Assembly (NCBI GenBank): GCA_964390055.1
Contig: CAYMGQ010000003.1
Coordinates: 62,001 to 126,000 of the forward strand
Direction: 5' to 3'
Source of the DNA: CAYMGQ01 sp964390055
GTDB lineage: Bacteria; Bacillota; Clostridia; Peptostreptococcales; Natronincolaceae
Length of the DNA: 64,000 bases
The notes beneath the pieces are model-generated. The model was not told where the DNA came from and ran no database searches. It saw nothing but the letters and a program-made list of their open reading frames with translations. The position numbers and the translations under genes were made by a program. Below are positions 17,623-25,367 of the stretch, one piece after another. The first letter of the stretch is position 1, and each line of letters begins with the position of its first letter.

Positions 17623-18735
17623 ATGCGCATAAAGAATATAGGCAAATATTTATGCCTTATATCTTTTGTTTGTATAGCCATGTTACTAAATATATACGCC
17701 TATAGTGATACTTCGTATAAAAGTGCCAGAATAGTAATGGATGTTAGAACAGGGCGTATATTGTTCAGGGATAATATCTACACAAAACTCCCCATGGCTA
17801 GTACCACGAAAATAATGACAGCTCTAATAGCCTTGGAGAATATTCCCCTTAATAAGAAGGTTACAATTAATCCACAAGCGGTAGGTATAGAGGGATCATC
17901 AATATATCTTGAAAGCAAAGAAAAAGTAAAGGCAATAGATTTAATATATGGCCTAATGTTACAATCAGGCAATGATGCTGCAACAGCATTAGCTTTTGAA
18001 ATCAGTGGCTCAACTGAAGCTTTTGTAAACCTTATGAATACAAAGGCACTTAAACTAGGGGCAAAAAATACAAATTTTACTAATCCCCACGGTTTATACA
18101 ATAAAGACCACTATACTACGGCCTATGATTTAGCACTTATTACAAGAGAGGCCCTTAAAAATCCTATTTTCAAGAAAATAGTCAAGTCCAAATATTGGTT
18201 AGCAGATCGTAATGGTTATAAGCATTTCTCCAATAAAAATAAAATTTTGGATTTATACACAGGTGGTGATGGGGTTAAAACCGGATATACTAAGGCCTCA
18301 GGTAGGTGTTTGGTTGCTTCTGCCACAAAGGATAACATGCAATTCATTGCCATTACATTGAATGATGGGGATTGGTTTAATACAGCCATCAATTTACTAG
18401 ATAGGTGCTTTAGTGAATATAAATCTCATTGTGTTTTTAATAGAGGAGACCCAATTAAAAATATTAAGATTCAGAAGGGTAGTAAAACCCATCTTATTCT
18501 TGAGGCAGCTGATGATTTAATACTACCTATGCATATGGATAAACAGGAAAGAATATTATCTATTATTAGTGGTCCTGATAAATTAGTAGCCCCAATAACT
18601 AAAGGGGAAAAAATAGGTAAAATTTCAACCTATAAAAACGGTGAGCTTATAAATGTTACACCTCTAATAGCAAAAGAAAATATAGCGACATTGAAAGGGC
18701 ATGATAGATTCCTAAAGTTTTTAAAATTTAAATAA
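17623..18735 (+). CDS. dacB: D-alanyl-D-alanine carboxypeptidase, DacB-type
   Basis: 370 aa with a signal peptide (hydrophobic residues about 9-27, then AYSD). Motifs: STTK (MASTTKIMTAL), SGN (LQSGNDAATAL) and KTG (GVKTGYTKASG). Downstream of scpAB and ytfIJ, the position of sporulation dacB in Bacillus subtilis, whose product tunes spore cortex cross-linking. The spmA and spmB genes that usually follow are missing. It is the second such enzyme in the window; the first is the dacF-like gene at 11.8 kb. Confidence 0.85.
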   Translation: MRIKNIGKYLCLISFVCIAMLLNIYAYSDTSYKSARIVMDVRTGRILFRDNIYTKLPMASTTKIMTALIALENIPLNKKVTINPQAVGIEGSSIYLESKEKVKAIDLIYGLMLQSGNDAATALAFEISGSTEAFVNLMNTKALKLGAKNTNFTNPHGLYNKDHYTTAYDLALITREALKNPIFKKIVKSKYWLADRNGYKHFSNKNKILDLYTGGDGVKTGYTKASGRCLVASATKDNMQFIAITLNDGDWFNTAINLLDRCFSEYKSHCVFNRGDPIKNIKIQKGSKTHLILEAADDLILPMHMDKQERILSIISGPDKLVAPITKGEKIGKISTYKNGELINVTPLIAKENIATLKGHDRFLKFLKFK

Positions 18736-18752
18736 AAAATAGATAAATTTAT

Positions 18753-18784
18753 AAAATAATGCCTACGTGGCATTATTTTATTTT
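18753..18784 (+). terminator. Intrinsic terminator after dacB
   Basis: AAAATAATGCC (18753-18763) pairs perfectly with GGCATTATTTT (18769-18779) around TACGT, followed by ATTTT. Confidence 0.88.
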
Positions 18785-18867
18785 GGGATTATTCCATCAT
18801 ATTACATCAACTGTATATTTATTCTTCTTATACAAGGAATATTTTGAATTGCATAAAATTATTATTT

Positions 18868-18874
18868 TGTCGAA
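18868..18874 (+). promoter_or_regulatory. Candidate Spo0A box (0A box), first copy
   Basis: TGTCGAA, preceded by TTT and followed by GG, equals the core Spo0A-P recognition heptamer. It lies in the 390-bp region between dacB and the recombinase that otherwise holds only the dacB terminator, AT-rich DNA and the recombinase promoter. Confidence 0.4.
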
Positions 18875-18952
18875 GGATAATTCTTTTATTAAAAAAAATG
18901 TTTTTTCTAATCAAATTTTTATTAGTTTATTAGACAGACTAATTAATTTTAA

Positions 18953-18959
18953 TGTCGAA
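18953..18959 (+). promoter_or_regulatory. Candidate Spo0A box, second copy
   Basis: A second perfect TGTCGAA in the same orientation, 85 bp after the first and about 107 bp before the -35 element of the recombinase promoter. The GTCCC...GGGCT...GGGTTTTTT sequence just after it (18960-18986) has a short weak hairpin and T-run of unknown meaning. Confidence 0.4.
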
Positions 18960-19065
18960 AAGTCCCTGTAGGGCTAAGGGTTTTTTCCATACTTTTCAAC
19001 AAAATTCCCATTTGATTAAAACTATACTGCTTATACTATTCTTTAAATGTATATTTAGGGAATAG

Positions 19066-19094
19066 TTGATTCGTAAAATAGTATCTGCTATAAT
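19066..19094 (+). promoter_or_regulatory. Sigma-A promoter of the tyrosine recombinase
   Basis: TTGATT (19066-19071), 17-bp spacer, TATAAT (19089-19094). This gives a transcript start about 25 bp before the recombinase ATG, with AAAGGAG in between. Confidence 0.72.
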
Positions 19095-19126
19095 TGATAC
19101 AGTAGTTAATAAAGGAGCATGATATA

Positions 19127-20248
19127 ATGAGAATGGATAGATTTTCAATTCATAACAAATCTGATAAGCCCGATAATGTAGTTCTAAGAGAAAATGAAAT
19201 CTTTGAACAATGTCTGGAAATCGAAGGTAAATTACCTGAGTTTATGGCAGACTTTTTCCTGTATTTAAAAACCAGTGTCGCCCTGTCAACCCGCCTTGCT
19301 TATCTAGAGGATATACTGTTCTTTTGTAATTACCTAGTATGCGAATCAAATTTAACAAGTGCAAAATCTCCTAAAGAAATTACAAGTAAAGATTTTAATA
19401 ATATTAAGGCAAGAGATATTAATCGTTTTATAGGTGGCTACTGCACCAGGTATAGATCAATAGAGGGTGATTATATTAGGATTGTAGAAAATAACACTAG
19501 ATCCCTAGCACGTAAACAATCTTCTCTTTCGGTTTTATTTAAATATCTGTATAGGGATGAAATAATACAAAGCAACATTACTGATGGTTTTAATCCTATA
19601 CGATTGCCCAAACCCCAGCCAGACGCAATTAAACGTCTAGAAATTGATGAGGTAATAAAAATGCTAGAGATTGTAGACACTGGCCATGGATTAAGTCAAA
19701 GAGAAAAAATCTATTGGGAAAAGACAAAATTAAGAGACAAAGCAATTCTAATACTCTTTGTAACATATGGATTAAGAGTTAGTGAGCTACAACAACTGAA
19801 TATTTCATCCTTTAATTTTAACAGAGGTGATTTTATAATTTATAGGAAACGTGGCAAAGAAGTCCTTATGCCTCTGAACCGTACATGCGAAAAGGTTATA
19901 AAAGATTATATTAATGAGGAGCGTACTTCTGACAACTCGATAGGAGCAAACCATAGGGATGCTCTGTTTTTGTCCATACAAGACAGGCGTATGTCTATAA
20001 GAGCTATTAGAAATCTAGTTAAAAAATATACCGCCCTTGCACTTGGCACTAGCAAAAATAGTGGTTATAGTCCCCATAAACTCAGGGCTACAGCAGCTAC
20101 CTCACTAATACAACAAGGCTTTTCAATCTACGATGTTCAGAATCTACTAGATCACGAAAACGTTACTACTACTCAACTTTATGCAGCTCATAGAAAGGAT
20201 GTCAAACGAGAAATCGTCAAGAACTTTGAATGGTTAGACGAAGTATAA
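19127..20248 (+). CDS. Tyrosine recombinase/integrase adjacent to lexA
   Basis: 373 aa, about 75 residues longer than XerC/XerD, with an extended N-terminus before the core-binding domain. The catalytic set is complete: Arg in GLRVSELQQL, Lys in RKRGKEVLMPL, His and Arg in SPHKLRATAATSL, His in LLDHENV and Tyr in TTTQLYAAH. It has its own promoter and is not flanked by attachment sites, cargo genes or repeats, so it looks like a resident Xer-like enzyme, not a phage integrase. lexA follows 112 bp later. Target unknown; XerC-like chromosome resolution or a sporulation-time rearrangement are possibilities. Confidence 0.85.
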   Translation: MRMDRFSIHNKSDKPDNVVLRENEIFEQCLEIEGKLPEFMADFFLYLKTSVALSTRLAYLEDILFFCNYLVCESNLTSAKSPKEITSKDFNNIKARDINRFIGGYCTRYRSIEGDYIRIVENNTRSLARKQSSLSVLFKYLYRDEIIQSNITDGFNPIRLPKPQPDAIKRLEIDEVIKMLEIVDTGHGLSQREKIYWEKTKLRDKAILILFVTYGLRVSELQQLNISSFNFNRGDFIIYRKRGKEVLMPLNRTCEKVIKDYINEERTSDNSIGANHRDALFLSIQDRRMSIRAIRNLVKKYTALALGTSKNSGYSPHKLRATAATSLIQQGFSIYDVQNLLDHENVTTTQLYAAHRKDVKREIVKNFEWLDEV

Positions 20249-20263
20249 TGTGAAGTATAATGT
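20240..20263 (+). repeat. Tandem 12-bp direct repeat before the LexA operator
   Basis: GAAGTATAATGT occurs twice in a row (20240-20251 and 20252-20263). The first copy contains the recombinase stop codon, and each copy contains TATAAT. It looks like a recent local duplication. Confidence 0.8.
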
Positions 20264-20265
20264 GC

Positions 20266-20279
20266 CGAACAGGTGTTTG
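20266..20279 (+). promoter_or_regulatory. LexA operator (SOS box) of lexA
   Basis: CGAACAGGTGTTTG fits the Gram-positive SOS consensus CGAAC-RNRY-GTTYG. It overlaps the -35 element of the lexA promoter, giving direct autorepression. Confidence 0.85.
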
Positions 20280-20305
20280 ATAGTAAGTTAGGAATATGAT
20301 ATAAT
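20277..20305 (+). promoter_or_regulatory. Sigma-A promoter of lexA
   Basis: TTGATA (20277-20282), 17-bp spacer, TATAAT (20300-20305). It is overlapped on the upstream side by the LexA operator. Confidence 0.82.
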
Positions 20306-20360
20306 TATTTGTAATAATTCAATAAGGAGAGTTTACAGAAAAGAAAGGGGTAGTAGTTTC

Positions 20361-20984
20361 ATGTATGAAGACCTTAGTGAAAAGCAGTTAGAAATACTAC
20401 AATGCATCAAGTACGAAATAAACGCCAAGGGTTATCCTCCCTCCGTAAGGGAGATTTGTAAAGCTGTTAATTTGAAATCCACCTCAACAGTACATGGACA
20501 TCTGAATAAGCTTGAGGAAAAAGGCTATATCCGTAAAGATCCTACTAAACCCAGAGCTATCGAGGTGTTACATAATAGTATAAATGGATTTGAATTGAAC
20601 AAGGAGATAATAAATATTCCTATAGTTGGAAGTGTCTCTGCCGGAGAACCTATTCTAGCTATTGAAAATATCGAGGAAATGTTTCCCCTACCTGCTGATT
20701 TTATAACATATGATAATAAGGATATTTTTATATTATCTGTCCAGGGTGACAGTATGATTGATGCTGGCATTTTAGACAAGGATTACGTTATCGTTAGAAA
20801 ACAGTCAAACGCATCTAACAATGATATTGTAGTAGCACTTATAGATGATGAAGCAACTGTTAAACGATTTTTTAAAAAAACCGATCATATTATACTAAAA
20901 CCAGAAAATCAATACATGGAACCCATCATAATAAGAGATGCAATTATAGTTGGGAAAGTAATAGGAGTATTTAGAAAAATATAG
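20361..20984 (+). CDS. lexA: LexA repressor
   Basis: 207 aa. A winged HTH (residues 1-65; LSEKQLEILQCIKYEINAKG) and a C-terminal S24 peptidase domain. The self-cleavage bond is Ala94-Gly95 (SVSAGEP), nucleophile Ser131 (QGDSMID) and general base Lys168 (TVKRFF). Represses SOS genes; RecA filaments trigger self-cleavage. An SOS box sits on its own promoter. ATG 20361 has AAAGAAAGGGG upstream. It ends in a bidirectional terminator shared with the convergent PLP enzyme gene. Confidence 0.97.
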   Translation: MYEDLSEKQLEILQCIKYEINAKGYPPSVREICKAVNLKSTSTVHGHLNKLEEKGYIRKDPTKPRAIEVLHNSINGFELNKEIINIPIVGSVSAGEPILAIENIEEMFPLPADFITYDNKDIFILSVQGDSMIDAGILDKDYVIVRKQSNASNNDIVVALIDDEATVKRFFKKTDHIILKPENQYMEPIIIRDAIIVGKVIGVFRKI

Positions 20985-21010
20985 GAGATTAAACCCCTAT
21001 ATTTTTTTAT
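20975..21010. terminator. Bidirectional terminator between lexA and the PLP enzyme gene
   Basis: AATATAGG (20978-20985) pairs with CCTATATT (20996-21003), flanked by A-rich DNA on the left and a seven-T run on the right. Both stop codons lie in or beside the stem. Confidence 0.82.
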
Positions 21011-22283
21011 CTTTTATTATGTTTCTGATTTTTTGATAGGCCATTAATGCTCCTAGCTTGCTATGTTCATAGGTTAAACCGCCTTGAAAGTACACTATAT
21101 AAGGTGGCCTTATTGGTCCATCAGCACTAAGCTCTATAGATGAGCCCTGTACAAAAGCACCTGCTGCCATTATAACGGGGTCATCATATCCTGGCATTTG
21201 TGAGGGAATAGGAGTCGCGAATGAATCAACAGCTGCAGCTGCCTGAATCCCTTCACAAAATGCTATTACCTTTTCTGGATTATTCAATTTTATTGCTTGT
21301 ATTATATCACTTCTTACATCAGAAAAACGGGGCATAACCTCATATCCTGCTTCCTCAAACAATCTAGAGCAAAATATGGCCCCCTTAATGGCCTCAGATA
21401 CTATTAAAGGTGCCAAGAACAACCCTTGGAGTATAGATCTAGTTTGTCCGAAGGTGAGCCCGCATTCCTTGCCGATACCTGGTGTCGTTAGTTTATATGA
21501 GATCAGTTCAATTAATTGTTTTTTACCCACAATATAACCACCAGATAGGGCCAAACCCCCCCCTGGATTTTTAATTAAAGAACCAGCTATTACATCCACA
21601 CCAACTTCAATAGGCTCTTTTGTTTCCAAAAACTCCCCATAGCAATTATCAACCATACATATTATATTTTTATTTTTCTCCTTAACAATCTTAATAATTT
21701 TCCTAATTGTTTTTATATTTAATGCCTGTCTGTACCCATAGCCCGTTGATCTTTGCATGTATACAAGTCTGGTATGCTTAGTTACCTTATTGGCTATCGA
21801 TTTAAAATCTATTCCCCCATCTTTTAAAAAATCAATTTCTTGGTAATCAACCCCTGTTTTTATTAAGCTTGCTTCATAATCTCCAGTAATCCCTATTAGT
21901 TCGTGTAATGTATCATATGGTTTTCCAGTAACCGATACCATTTTATCTCCCGATTGTAGCAAGCCTGTTAAACACAAAGCCAAAGCATGTGTTCCATTAG
22001 CTATAGTAGGCCTTACAATAGCATCTTCGGCATCAAATACTTTGGCATAAATCTCCTCCAATTTATCCCTACCAATATCGTTATAACCATATCCTGTTGT
22101 CCAATTAAAATGCTGTTCTCCCAAATTAGCTTCCTGCATTGCGTGGACAATTTTATACTGATTATCAGATTTTATTCTATCAATCTCTTTAAAAAGATTA
22201 TATAAATCATCTTCTATCCTATCAGATTTTTTTATGATGTCCTTATCTATATTAAATAAGTTTGATAAGTTACTGCGATTCAT
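20997..22283 (-). CDS. Methionine gamma-lyase family PLP enzyme (aluminium resistance protein/YnbB type)
   Basis: 428 aa fold-type I PLP enzyme of the group annotated 'methionine gamma-lyase family' or 'aluminium resistance protein'. Visible features are EANLGEQHFNWTTGYGYND near the N-terminus, VDNCYGEFLE before the cofactor pocket, and GSLIKNPGGGLALSGGYI carrying the presumed PLP lysine. ATG 22283 is taken as start because GGGGGGA precedes it; an upstream TTG at 22301 overlaps that ribosome site. It lies downstream of hfq, as in many Clostridia and Bacilli (ynbB near hfq/miaA). Substrate not established for the family. Confidence 0.85.
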   Translation of the reverse strand: MNRSNLSNLFNIDKDIIKKSDRIEDDLYNLFKEIDRIKSDNQYKIVHAMQEANLGEQHFNWTTGYGYNDIGRDKLEEIYAKVFDAEDAIVRPTIANGTHALALCLTGLLQSGDKMVSVTGKPYDTLHELIGITGDYEASLIKTGVDYQEIDFLKDGGIDFKSIANKVTKHTRLVYMQRSTGYGYRQALNIKTIRKIIKIVKEKNKNIICMVDNCYGEFLETKEPIEVGVDVIAGSLIKNPGGGLALSGGYIVGKKQLIELISYKLTTPGIGKECGLTFGQTRSILQGLFLAPLIVSEAIKGAIFCSRLFEEAGYEVMPRFSDVRSDIIQAIKLNNPEKVIAFCEGIQAAAAVDSFATPIPSQMPGYDDPVIMAAGAFVQGSSIELSADGPIRPPYIVYFQGGLTYEHSKLGALMAYQKIRNIIKDKKI

Positions 22284-22314
22284 TATACGGTTTCCCCCCA
22301 ATTAAATATAAGAT

Positions 22315-22348
22315 AAGAACCTTTCCTTAATATATTGGAAAAGTTCCT
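22315..22348 (-). terminator. Stem-loop after hfq
   Basis: On the minus strand, AGGAACTTTTCC pairs with GGAAAGGTTCTT (two G-U pairs) around a 10-base loop. The following T content is modest, so read-through to the PLP enzyme gene is likely. Confidence 0.55.
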
Positions 22349-22352
22349 GCTA

Positions 22353-22571
22353 TTAAATGAAGTTTATACTATTAATAGGTGCAATGGTTGAAATAGCATG
22401 TTTATATATTAATTGTTGTTTACCTTCGGAATCAAGCACAATAGTGTAATTATCGAAACCTTTGACTAAACCCTTGAGTTGGAAACCATTTATTAAATAA
22501 ATGGTAATTAAAATTTTCTCCTTCCTCACCTGATTTAAAAAAACATCTTGTAGATTAATATTAGCCTTCAT
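22353..22571 (-). CDS. hfq: RNA chaperone Hfq
   Basis: 72 aa Sm-like protein. Sm1 motif is YLINGFQLKGLVKGFDNYTI (about residues 26-45) and Sm2 contains the hallmark YKHAIST. It forms a hexamer that binds small RNAs and A-rich mRNA tails. It lacks the long C-terminal tail of enterobacterial Hfq, as usual in Firmicutes. Located directly downstream of miaA in the mutS-mutL-miaA-hfq order. Confidence 0.96.
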   Translation of the reverse strand: MKANINLQDVFLNQVRKEKILITIYLINGFQLKGLVKGFDNYTIVLDSEGKQQLIYKHAISTIAPINSINFI

Positions 22572-22610
22572 ATTTTAACCTCCCATTTTTATATTCCAAA
22601 CTATTGTATA

Positions 22611-23546
22611 TTAATAACTCTCTATGTATTTTATAATATCACTAGTTAATTTTTCCTCACTAGGATATTCAGAAATATTATACCATTTTATATCATCAAG
22701 TCTTCTAAACCATGTCAATTGTCTTTTTGCATATCTCCTAGTATCCCTTTTTAAAATTTCAATTGCTCTTTCAAGGCTATATTCTCCTTTTAAATAGCCT
22801 ATTACTTCTTTATACCCCAAGCCTTGCAAGGAAAGCATATTTTCATTATATCCCATCAGTAACAAGTTCTTTACCTCTTCTATTAGACCCTCCACCACCA
22901 TCGAATCAACCCTAGAATTTATTCTATCATAAAGTTCCTGCCTATTTCTAGTTAATCCTATAATTACTTTATTATATTTGTCATCTAATTTTAAATCCCT
23001 GCTAAAATCCCCCATACTCTTCCCTGTTTCATGGTAAATTTCAATAGCCCTTATGACTCTCTTAACATTATTTTTATGTATTCTTTTTGCCGACCTAGGA
23101 TCCAGTGCTTCTAGCTTTTTGTAAACATATTCTTTACCAAATTCCTCGGCATCTTTTTCTAATTTATTTCTCAATTCTATATTAGATACTGTGTTTGCAA
23201 AATCCATCTGATAGATAATTGAATTAATATATAAACCAGTACCTCCAACTAAAATTGGTAAGTGCTTTCTTTTTAATATATGATCTATACAATCCCTAGC
23301 TTCTTTTTGGAAAACAGCAACAGAAAATTCATTATCATCAGGCTCAACAATATCAATCAAATGGTGCTGAATACCTCTCCTCTCTTTAGGAGAGGGCTTA
23401 GCTGTCCCTATATTCATATATTTATATATCTGCATAGAATCGGCGGAAATAATCTCGCCAGTTAGTCTATTAGCTATTTTAATTGAGATAGTTGTTTTAC
23501 CAACGGCAGTTGGACCAACAATGATTATTATTTTTTTGTCTATCAT
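22611..23546 (-). CDS. miaA: tRNA dimethylallyltransferase
   Basis: 311 aa. Adds the dimethylallyl group to N6 of A37 in tRNAs reading UNN codons; MiaB, also encoded here, methylthiolates the product. P-loop GPTAVGKTTIS at the N-terminus, SADSMQIYKYMNIGTAKP, and the substrate-gating VGGTGLYINSIIY are all present. 15 bp downstream of mutL, 39 bp upstream of hfq. Confidence 0.96.
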   Translation of the reverse strand: MIDKKIIIIVGPTAVGKTTISIKIANRLTGEIISADSMQIYKYMNIGTAKPSPKERRGIQHHLIDIVEPDDNEFSVAVFQKEARDCIDHILKRKHLPILVGGTGLYINSIIYQMDFANTVSNIELRNKLEKDAEEFGKEYVYKKLEALDPRSAKRIHKNNVKRVIRAIEIYHETGKSMGDFSRDLKLDDKYNKVIIGLTRNRQELYDRINSRVDSMVVEGLIEEVKNLLLMGYNENMLSLQGLGYKEVIGYLKGEYSLERAIEILKRDTRRYAKRQLTWFRRLDDIKWYNISEYPSEEKLTSDIIKYIESY

Positions 23547-23561
23547 GATTTTATGCCCCTT

Positions 23562-25367
23562 TTATTGTATTCTTTTGAAATTTTTTTCTATTTCATATCT
23601 GGTTAAGGTTAATATAATTGGTCTACCATGTGGACATGTAAGGGGTGGGTCTAACTTACTTATATCTTTTATTAATTTATACATTTCAGATATAGATAAT
23701 TTGTCTGATGCTCTTATTGCAGCACTACAGGACTTCCTTATTATGGTTTCCTTAAAATTAATTTTGTCATATCCCTTTTGTCCCGATTTATTATATTTTT
23801 TTTCCTTAAGTTCATCAATTATTTCATAGAAAAATTTAAAATCCTGTGGTATGCCCATAAGCAAAGGAACTTCACGGACTATAAGGGTGTTTATACCAAA
23901 TACCTCCACCTCAAAACCAAGATTATTAAATCTATTTAAGTGCTGCATAATTATGTCGTAATCCTCATTAGATAAATTGATAATTTCAGGTTTTAATAGT
24001 CTCTGAGACGCTTTTTTGTCTTTTTCCAATGATTCTAACATCAAATTATATACAATTCTTTCATGGGCAGCATGCTGGTCTATTAATATCATCGAGTCGT
24101 CCTTTTCCATAATAATATATGTACTGAATAGTTGACCTATAATCTTATAGTCCTCCAATAGGTTTGTTAATAATTTTTCCTGAGTCTCCCCAACCTTATT
24201 GTTTAACTTATAATTTCCTGACAATTCACTATTCTCCCTTACACTGGCTCGCATATCAAAAGTTTCACCACTATTATATGCAATGTAATTGCTCCTATCC
24301 TTTATTAATCTTTCACCTTGTATTGTCTCTGAATTTGTGTATGAAGGTTCACTAATAGCAATTGATGGTATGATAACACCTTCACTTAGAGTTTCTAAAA
24401 TAATATTATACATAAAATTGTAAATTTTTTCCCTTTGATAAATTTTAATTTCAGTTTTTTTTGGGTGTACATTTACATCTATTTCCTTGGGTTCAATATC
24501 TATATTTAATATGCAAACTGGAAATTTGTTAATAGGCAGCTTTTCCTCATAAGCATCTTCTATTGCTTTATAAATTAGATTATTTTTTATATATCTATTA
24601 TTAACAAAAATAATTTCATATTTCCTATTACTTCTAAAATATGTTGGTTGGCTAATATATCCATTAAGAGTTACACCCTTGGTTTTTGATTTTAAGGGTA
24701 TTAAACTTTTCACTAATTCTGCACCAAAGACTGCAAAAATAGTTTCTTTTATATCGCCATTGCCTGGAGTGGTAAACATAATATTATTATTGTTAATATA
24801 TTTAAATCTTATATCAGGTCGGCTTAATGCAAGTCTTGAAACAATCTCCCCTATTGATCTGGCCTCCGCACGAACACTGTTTAGAAATTCTAATCTTGCG
24901 GGTACATTAAAAAAAATATTTCTAACAATTAAACTCGTCCCATCTGGTGCCCCAACTCTTTTATTATTGATTACCTTACCGCCATGAATTTCTAGAGATA
25001 CACCATAGTCTTGTCCCTTAGGTTTACTAGTTAAAGTAACCTGAGATACAGCTGCAATACTGGCAAGGGCTTCCCCCCTAAAACCAAGGGTGTAAATAAG
25101 GCTCAAATCTCCTACAGAAGATATTTTGGAAGTTGCATGTCTTAAAAAAGCCAACTCTACATCATCTTCATCGATCCCTACGCCATTATCTTTAATTCTA
25201 ATATAACTACACCCTCCATCCTTTATTTCTATTTCAATATTTGTGGACTGGGCATCTATTGAATTCTCTATTAATTCTTTGACCACCGAATGGGGTCCCT
25301 CTATAACCTCACCGGCAGCAATCTTATTTATAGTTAGTTCTTCCAAAATCCTAATATTTCTATTCAT
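23562..25367 (-). CDS. mutL: DNA mismatch repair endonuclease MutL
   Basis: 601 aa. N-terminal GHKL ATPase (VIEGPHSVVKELIENSIDA, DNGVGID, TLGFRGEALASI) and C-terminal dimerisation/endonuclease domain. Endonuclease motifs are present as DQHAAHE, SCSAAIRASD and CPHGRP. The last acidic residue of the DQHA(x2)E(x4)E motif is Asn here. It receives the mismatch signal from MutS and nicks the daughter strand. The start overlaps the mutS end by 8 bp. Confidence 0.96.
   Translation of the reverse strand: MNRNIRILEELTINKIAAGEVIEGPHSVVKELIENSIDAQSTNIEIEIKDGGCSYIRIKDNGVGIDEDDVELAFLRHATSKISSVGDLSLIYTLGFRGEALASIAAVSQVTLTSKPKGQDYGVSLEIHGGKVINNKRVGAPDGTSLIVRNIFFNVPARLEFLNSVRAEARSIGEIVSRLALSRPDIRFKYINNNNIMFTTPGNGDIKETIFAVFGAELVKSLIPLKSKTKGVTLNGYISQPTYFRSNRKYEIIFVNNRYIKNNLIYKAIEDAYEEKLPINKFPVCILNIDIEPKEIDVNVHPKKTEIKIYQREKIYNFMYNIILETLSEGVIIPSIAISEPSYTNSETIQGERLIKDRSNYIAYNSGETFDMRASVRENSELSGNYKLNNKVGETQEKLLTNLLEDYKIIGQLFSTYIIMEKDDSMILIDQHAAHERIVYNLMLESLEKDKKASQRLLKPEIINLSNEDYDIIMQHLNRFNNLGFEVEVFGINTLIVREVPLLMGIPQDFKFFYEIIDELKEKKYNKSGQKGYDKINFKETIIRKSCSAAIRASDKLSISEMYKLIKDISKLDPPLTCPHGRPIILTLTRYEIEKNFKRIQ

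Noticed and set aside
18759..18971. Open frame of 70 codons between dacB and the recombinase
   Set aside because: It starts inside the dacB terminator hairpin, has no ribosome site, has low-complexity content and spans both Spo0A-box heptamers. Non-coding is the better reading.
18958..18990. Second intrinsic terminator (short GTCCC/GGGCT stem followed by TTTTTT)
   Set aside because: The stem is short with a bulge or a two-base loop and the T-run is displaced from it; kept only as a remark.
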